A DNA stretch of 9,068 nucleotides from Bryobacteraceae bacterium (GTDB lineage Bacteria; Acidobacteriota; Terriglobia; Bryobacterales; Bryobacteraceae), in NCBI GenBank assembly GCA_025929455.1, contig JAICMB010000102.1:1-9068 (forward strand). The letters are read 5' to 3'. A program made the position numbers and the translations under genes. Positions within the stretch are counted from its first letter, which is position 1, and every line of letters starts with the position of its first letter. Below are positions 5,268-9,068 of this stretch, one piece after another. Below the pieces are notes generated by a model that worked only from the letters and a program-made list of their open reading frames with translations, did not search any database and was not told where the DNA came from.

Positions 5268-7715
5268 ATGGTGGAGGTCAGAGCAGAGAAACACATGCTT
5301 GACGTTATTGCCGGCGACTTGCGCTACGCTATCCGCGTGCTTCGCCGCGATCCGGCGTTCACCTGCATCGCGGTCCTGATGCTGGGTCTCGGTATTGGGG
5401 CAAATGTTGCGGTATTTAGTATCGTGAACGGCATTCTGCTGCGACCCTTGCCGCTGCAGCACCCGCAGGAACTGCTGTGGATCGCGCCGCCCGAGGGCAG
5501 GAGCGGACTTTCGAGCTTGACTTACTCGGTCGATGGTTACGAAGAGTTCCGCGATCGAAACCGATCGTTTCAGGATGTGACCGGGTACTTCGCCTTCTCG
5601 TCGCCGGACAATTTTCGTCTGGGCGGGCACGGCGATCCGATCCCCGTGACAGGCATCAGCGTGGTGGGCAATTTCTTTCGTACGCTCGGCGTCACGCCGC
5701 CGCTCGGGCGCCTGTTCACGGCCGAAGAATGCCGGCAGAACGGCCGGCCCGCGGTTTTGCTCGCCCATCCGTTCTGGGAAAGGCAGTTTGCAAGCGATCC
5801 CGGCGTGATTGGACGAGCGATCGACCTGAACGGCCGCCCTGTTACGGTGGCCGGCGTTCTGCCGGAAAGCTTCGATTACGGGGCGATTTTCTCGCCCGGC
5901 GAACGGGTCGATCTGTTCGTGCCCGCCATTCTCGATGACATGCGCGATTGGGGCAATACGCTGGCGCTGATCGGCCGTCTCAAACCGGGCATAACACCAG
6001 CGCAGGCGCAAGCGGAGGCCGAGGTTCTGGCGCCGCAGCTCTACTTCAACGTCAAGTATGCCCAGTCGAAGGGTTACTACAAAATGCGCGTGACCCCTCT
6101 GAAAGAGTATGTGAGCGGCAAACTGCGCCGGTCGCTCCTGGTGCTGTGGTGCGCGGTGGGCTTTATTCTGCTGATCGTGTGCGTTAATCTCTCGAACCTG
6201 TTGCTCGCGCGGGCCGGCGCGCGGAGTAAAGAATTCGCGATGCGCGGGGCGCTGGGCGCGAGCCGCGGGCGACTTATAGGACAGCTTCTGATCGAAAGTT
6301 TGCTTTTGTCCGGAGCAGGCGCCGCGGCGGGGCTTGCATTTGCGTACACCACTACGTTCTATCTCGCGCACCAGGACTCGCTCAAGCTTCCGCTGCTGAA
6401 CACCGTTCGTGTTGACGTCGCAGCTCTTGCGTGGACGATACTCGTTGCCGTAACGGCGGCCGTTCTCTTTGGCCTCGCGCCGGGATTCAAGATGTCCGGC
6501 GTAAACCTGCAGTCTTCGCTCAAGGACACCGGCCACGGAATGAGTGCCGGGCGCGAACACCACCGGATCCGCGCGGCGCTGGTGGTCTCGGAAGTGGCGT
6601 TGGCTGGTGTGCTGCTCGCGGGCGCCGGACTGCTATTGCACAGTTTTGTGCGCGTGTTGGATGTGGATCTAGGCTTTCAGCCCAGCCGCGCCGCCGCGAT
6701 CAAAATCGATGTAAACGACGGCGGCGACCCTCAGAAAAGAACGGCGACGGCGCAGGAAATTCTGGCACGCATCTCCAGTCTGCCCGGCATAGAAGCCGCC
6801 GGTATTTCCGACAACCTGCCGCTAGAAGGAAACCGCAGTTGGGGGCTGGCGGCGAAGGGCAAGCAGTACCGCAGGGGAGAACTGCCGGGAGCGTTTGTGT
6901 ATATCGTCACACCCGGCTATTTCGACGCCATGGGAATGCGTTTGCGGAGGGGGCGTCAATTCGACTGGAACGATCGAAGCGGAAGCCCGCCCCTGGTCAT
7001 TCTCAACGAAAAGGCGGCCCGCTATCTCTGGCCGGGTGAAGATCCGATCGGCCAGAACGCGTTAATCAACGGTAGAGATACTCGCGTGATTGGAGTTGCA
7101 GCCGATGTTCGCGAAAGTAGCCTTGAAAGCGAGTCGGGCTGGCAGATGTACCTGCCGTTCGGGCAGGCCGGGCCCGACGGAGCTGAGTTGGTGGTGCGCA
7201 GTGCTTTGCCGCCGGCTACGCTGGCGCCCAGCATTATGCGGGCGCTGCGCTCGATTAACCCGGCGCAGCCCGCGACCGCATTGGAACCCATACAGGCGAG
7301 CGTTGATCACGCGGTGTCGCCGCGCCGCTTCTTTGTGTCGCTGGTAACTGGATTTGCGATTTTCGGGCTGGTGCTCGCAGCGGTGGGAATCTACGGCGTC
7401 ATCTCGTATTCGGTGACTCAGCGGACACAGGAGATCGGCATACGTATGGCCCTCGGTGCGACCGCCATGCGCGTCCAGGCCGACATACTTTCGCAGACGC
7501 TGCGCCTAGCCCTCATTGGGATCGGCATCGGCGCGCTTGGTTCCTTAGCCGTCGGCAAACTCATTGCGTCGCTCCTGTTCAGAACTGCGCCGGAGGACCC
7601 GATTACTTTTGCGGGAACCATGGTTCTGCTGGCGCTCGCCGCGGCGCTGGCCGGCTTCATTCCGGCACAGCGGGCCGCGCGCATGGACCCGATGACGGCA
7701 CTCCGCAACAACTGA
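5268..7715 (+). CDS. ADOP-family MacB-like ABC permease without its own ATPase
   Basis: The 815-residue membrane protein has the duplicated FtsX/MacB permease layout. Helix 1 lies near 31-56 (VLMLGLGIGANVAVFSIVNG). A MacB-like periplasmic domain spans about 57-285 with VVGNFFRTLGVTPPLGRLF. Helices follow near 288-314, 336-362, 385-406 and 435-457. A second periplasmic domain (about 460-685) has PGYFDAMGMRLRRGR and NEKAARYLWPGEDPIGQ. The last helices are near 690-713, 745-770 and 778-800, and the end AARMDPMTALR is typical. Eight helices, two repeats and no ATP-binding gene nearby define acidobacterial duplicated orphan permeases. Related MacB proteins move substrates from periplasm outward by mechanotransmission; this substrate is unknown. 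ATG 5268 has no ribosome site; ATG 5295 (MLDVIAGDLRYAIR) matches the family N-terminus better and has only a weak AGAGA before it. The gene is divergent from the sigma-54 regulator, a pairing that suggests shared control. Confidence 0.95.
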   Translation: MVEVRAEKHMLDVIAGDLRYAIRVLRRDPAFTCIAVLMLGLGIGANVAVFSIVNGILLRPLPLQHPQELLWIAPPEGRSGLSSLTYSVDGYEEFRDRNRSFQDVTGYFAFSSPDNFRLGGHGDPIPVTGISVVGNFFRTLGVTPPLGRLFTAEECRQNGRPAVLLAHPFWERQFASDPGVIGRAIDLNGRPVTVAGVLPESFDYGAIFSPGERVDLFVPAILDDMRDWGNTLALIGRLKPGITPAQAQAEAEVLAPQLYFNVKYAQSKGYYKMRVTPLKEYVSGKLRRSLLVLWCAVGFILLIVCVNLSNLLLARAGARSKEFAMRGALGASRGRLIGQLLIESLLLSGAGAAAGLAFAYTTTFYLAHQDSLKLPLLNTVRVDVAALAWTILVAVTAAVLFGLAPGFKMSGVNLQSSLKDTGHGMSAGREHHRIRAALVVSEVALAGVLLAGAGLLLHSFVRVLDVDLGFQPSRAAAIKIDVNDGGDPQKRTATAQEILARISSLPGIEAAGISDNLPLEGNRSWGLAAKGKQYRRGELPGAFVYIVTPGYFDAMGMRLRRGRQFDWNDRSGSPPLVILNEKAARYLWPGEDPIGQNALINGRDTRVIGVAADVRESSLESESGWQMYLPFGQAGPDGAELVVRSALPPATLAPSIMRALRSINPAQPATALEPIQASVDHAVSPRRFFVSLVTGFAIFGLVLAAVGIYGVISYSVTQRTQEIGIRMALGATAMRVQADILSQTLRLALIGIGIGALGSLAVGKLIASLLFRTAPEDPITFAGTMVLLALAAALAGFIPAQRAARMDPMTALRNN

Positions 7716-7755
7716 GAGTGGCGATCGCGATGTCCGCGGCAAAGTTCCGCTTGAT

Positions 7756-7800
7756 CCGGGCGCCCGGCAGCGGGCGAGGGAGGCTGGCATGATCGCCAGC
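7756..7800. terminator. Two inverted repeats between convergent genes
   Basis: The 121-nt gap between the permease stop and the convergent hypothetical gene has a 12-bp palindrome CCGGGCGCCCGG (7756-7767) and a 6-bp stem GCTGGC/GCCAGC with a 6-nt loop (7783-7800). No thymidine run follows on either strand, so a bidirectional, possibly Rho-aided, terminator is only a guess from position. Confidence 0.22.
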
Positions 7801-7836
7801 GGCCGGGCTTGCTCCGGACCGATACGGAAAATGCTT

Positions 7837-8271
7837 TTACGCTTGCGCTTGAGCGGCGGCGGTGGCCAGGTGCTTCACGATCAGCGCCATTTCACGCACG
7901 GCGCCGCAGGAATGCAGCGGGGCGATCGTTTGCGACACCTTAAACCAGCCTCGCAGCAGCTTGTAATCGAGCGTCAGCATAACACGCTCGGTACCGCTTA
8001 CCGCGTTCCGCAACGCCGCGCTACCGGCAAACGTCGCGGTCAGCGAGCGGTAGTCGGCGTCGAGGCGCGCCTGCAGCGATTCGAGATCGCAGCGTTCCAT
8101 GGAACAGCCCATGGCACGCTCCACTTCTAAAAACGCCAGCCGGTTGGCAGCGGCATAGCGCGTAGCAACGTCGCGGGCCGGGCGCGCGCTCAGGATCAGC
8201 ACGCACGTGTACCGGAACCAATATAAAAACAACGTTATTGAAACCAGAGTTATACAAAAACTAGCCGTCAT
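7837..8271 (-). CDS. Conserved hypothetical protein with an N-terminal membrane anchor
   Basis: A 144-residue protein begins with a hydrophobic segment at about residues 3-27 (ITLVSITLFLYWFRYTCVLI), followed by LSARPARDVATRYAAANRLA and a soluble region rich in helix formers: LESLQARLDADYRSLT, VMLTLDYKLLRGWFKVSQ and AVREMALIVKHLATAA. I recall acidobacterial hypothetical proteins with the same layout (hydrophobic start, YWFRYTC-LLILSA, AANxL, DYRLLT, LDFxLMRAW, EM.xIVxHFA), so this is probably a conserved lineage-specific family of unknown function. Cytoplasmic placement of the soluble part is inferred from basic residues after the helix. ATG 8271 is supported by GGGAG 7 nt upstream. No catalytic motif is visible. 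It has its own candidate promoter and may be expressed apart from the CYTH gene upstream of it. Confidence 0.78.
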   Translation of the reverse strand: MTASFCITLVSITLFLYWFRYTCVLILSARPARDVATRYAAANRLAFLEVERAMGCSMERCDLESLQARLDADYRSLTATFAGSAALRNAVSGTERVMLTLDYKLLRGWFKVSQTIAPLHSCGAVREMALIVKHLATAAAQAQA

Positions 8272-8312
8272 TTTCGAACTCCCGATGCGCGGTTGTTTCG
8301 TTTAGCAACCCG

Positions 8313-8341
8313 AGAATATCATCCGCATCTGAAGGCGCCAA
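8313..8341 (-). promoter_or_regulatory. Candidate sigma-70-type promoter of the conserved hypothetical gene
   Basis: On the minus strand TTGGCG (8341-8336; 4 of 6 matches to TTGACA) and TATTCT (8318-8313; 4 of 6 to TATAAT) are separated by exactly 17 bp. Transcription would begin near 8306, leaving a leader of about 35 nt that contains the GGGAG ribosome site before ATG 8271. Good geometry but only moderate box matches. Confidence 0.35.
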
Positions 8342-8394
8342 GTCACAAAACCCGTACTAAGTATGTTTTGTTTGCGGGCGCTCAGGTGTTTTTC

Positions 8395-8973
8395 TCATTT
8401 CGGGTCCGGACGTAAACCGTTCGCACCGAAAATCATATCGGCAGCGGGTAGGCAGTTTTTTAGGGAAAATTGTCTGAACAGGGCGGTGTAGCTGGCGGTG
8501 ATGTAATCCGCCGTGGAAAAGCCGAGGCGGGCCGCCATGTCATCCACCCACTCCGGGGGGCCTTCGAGTTCGATGAAGTCACCGATAGGCGTTTCGTCGA
8601 GCGTGACGTGTCCGGCCGAGCCGGGTTGCGCGAGCTCGGTGCGGTACTTCTCGTAGCGGAACACGGTACGATAGCCGAGGCGCGCGAACAGCTCGCGCGC
8701 AGTATCGGGGGCGGCAACTTCCGTTTCGATCTCCTCGCGCAATTTATGGCGGCTGCCGCGGTCGCGCCCTTTGAACGTCAACACGCCGTGGCCGCGCCAC
8801 TCGCGGATGCGCAGCAACTCGCCGTGGAAGCGGCGCTCGCCGGCAGCGTTGTCGAGAACGTCGTTGCGCTCGAACGAGCGCGGCGAGGTCTCGCGGCAGC
8901 CGAGCTGTTCCAGTTTCCGGCGGAGCGCGTTCAGATCGGCGGCGGGGAGCTTGATTTCGTTTTCGACCGGCAA
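8395..8973 (-). CDS. CYTH-domain protein (class IV adenylate cyclase / thiamine-triphosphatase-like)
   Basis: The 192-residue product carries the CYTH tunnel-fold signatures in order: an E-x-E-x-K motif at residues 4-8 (ENEIK), LLRIREWRGHGVLTFKG (53-69), KLREEIETEV (77-86), FRYEKYRTE (105-113) and VTLDETPIGDFIELEG (123-138). CYTH enzymes bind triphosphates inside a beta-barrel with metal ions held by paired glutamates, and act as class IV adenylate cyclases (CyaB), triphosphatases or RNA triphosphatases. Which substrate applies here cannot be told from sequence. The frame has no ATG near the required N-terminus; TTG 8973 places ENEIK at residues 4-8 and follows the upstream gene's stop by only 4 nt, so translational coupling is likely. 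The last 20 or so residues lie outside the core domain. Family sure, start codon fairly sure. Confidence 0.9.
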   Translation of the reverse strand: MPVENEIKLPAADLNALRRKLEQLGCRETSPRSFERNDVLDNAAGERRFHGELLRIREWRGHGVLTFKGRDRGSRHKLREEIETEVAAPDTARELFARLGYRTVFRYEKYRTELAQPGSAGHVTLDETPIGDFIELEGPPEWVDDMAARLGFSTADYITASYTALFRQFSLKNCLPAADMIFGANGLRPDPK

Positions 8974-8977
8974 GGCT

Positions 8978-9068
8978 TCAGGATAGGTTGTTTTCCGGGC
9001 GGCCCGACGGCCACGAAATATTGGCCGCCACTCCCACGGCTTTCTGAATCGCGTCGATGAACTCCGGA
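8978..9068 (-). CDS. C-terminal 29 codons of an unidentified gene
   Basis: On the minus strand a frame enters from the right edge and ends with TGA at 8980-8978. The visible end reads PEFIDAIQKAVGVAANISWP then SGRPENNLS. It is an amphipathic helix followed by a polar tail and looks like genuine protein; the other two frames here read as arginine- or serine-rich nonsense. The stop lies 4 nt before the CYTH start, so the two genes probably share an operon. Too little is visible to identify the product. Confidence 0.72.
   Translation of the reverse strand, partial: PEFIDAIQKAVGVAANISWPSGRPENNLS

Noticed and set aside
4983..6563. In-frame upstream extension of the response regulator by 527 codons
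   Set aside because: It is antisense to the permease gene, is composed of low-complexity basic residues, and the receiver domain begins naturally at GTG 4982.
8346..8370. CAAAAC/GTTTTG inverted repeat downstream of the CYTH gene as a terminator
   Set aside because: Only 6 A/T-rich pairs with a poor interior and no uridine run on the minus strand; too weak to annotate.
1..9068. CRISPR arrays, tRNA or rRNA genes, complete insertion sequences
   Set aside because: No regularly spaced repeats, tRNA-like cloverleaf, rRNA-conserved stretch or transposase frame was seen by eye on either strand.

Overview
The window is GC-rich, densely coding DNA that most resembles an acidobacterium, perhaps of the Solibacter/Bryobacter group. 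The best evidence is a stand-alone MacB-like permease of the ADOP type (acidobacterial duplicated orphan permease) with no ATPase gene beside it. A Fis-type sigma-54 response regulator, two proteins that resemble acidobacterial conserved hypotheticals, and a short double-hairpin repeat fit the same picture. The assignment comes from recognising families, not from a database match.

Left part (1 to about 2630) looks accessory. The start of a hypothetical gene on the minus strand runs off the left edge. A complete HigB-HigA toxin-antitoxin pair follows on the plus strand. Tail to tail with higA, 5 nt away, is a minus-strand gene for a protein with a TIR-like or nucleoside-2-deoxyribosyltransferase-like domain; its N-terminal part sits in a different frame, so one frameshift is likely. 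Next comes an open plus-strand stretch with no start codon that encodes the C-terminal part of a winged-helix DNA-binding protein. It appears to be a 5'-truncated remnant. A twin-hairpin, REP-like element lies just after it. Toxin-antitoxin, immune-type domain, gene relic and repeat together suggest a recombined or mobile segment, possibly a decayed defence island.

Middle part (2635 to 7715) is regulatory and envelope related. An NtrC-type response regulator is followed 23 nt later, on the same strand, by a peptidoglycan-binding protein with a lysozyme/chitosanase-like domain; the two probably form an operon. Divergent from them, across about 285 nt, is the large eight-helix ADOP permease. 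The shared intergenic region holds a 9-bp direct repeat and a weak sigma-54-like -24/-12 match, so the regulator may control itself, the permease, or both. No histidine kinase is visible.

Right part (7716 to 9068) is minus-strand and looks like ordinary chromosome: a small membrane-anchored conserved hypothetical with its own probable promoter, a CYTH-domain triphosphate-processing protein with a TTG start, and the last 29 codons of a further gene that ends 4 nt before the CYTH start and is probably translationally coupled to it.

The most interesting region for follow-up is 700-2560. I see no clear, complete, undescribed system; the nearest candidate is the HigBA plus TIR-like pairing.
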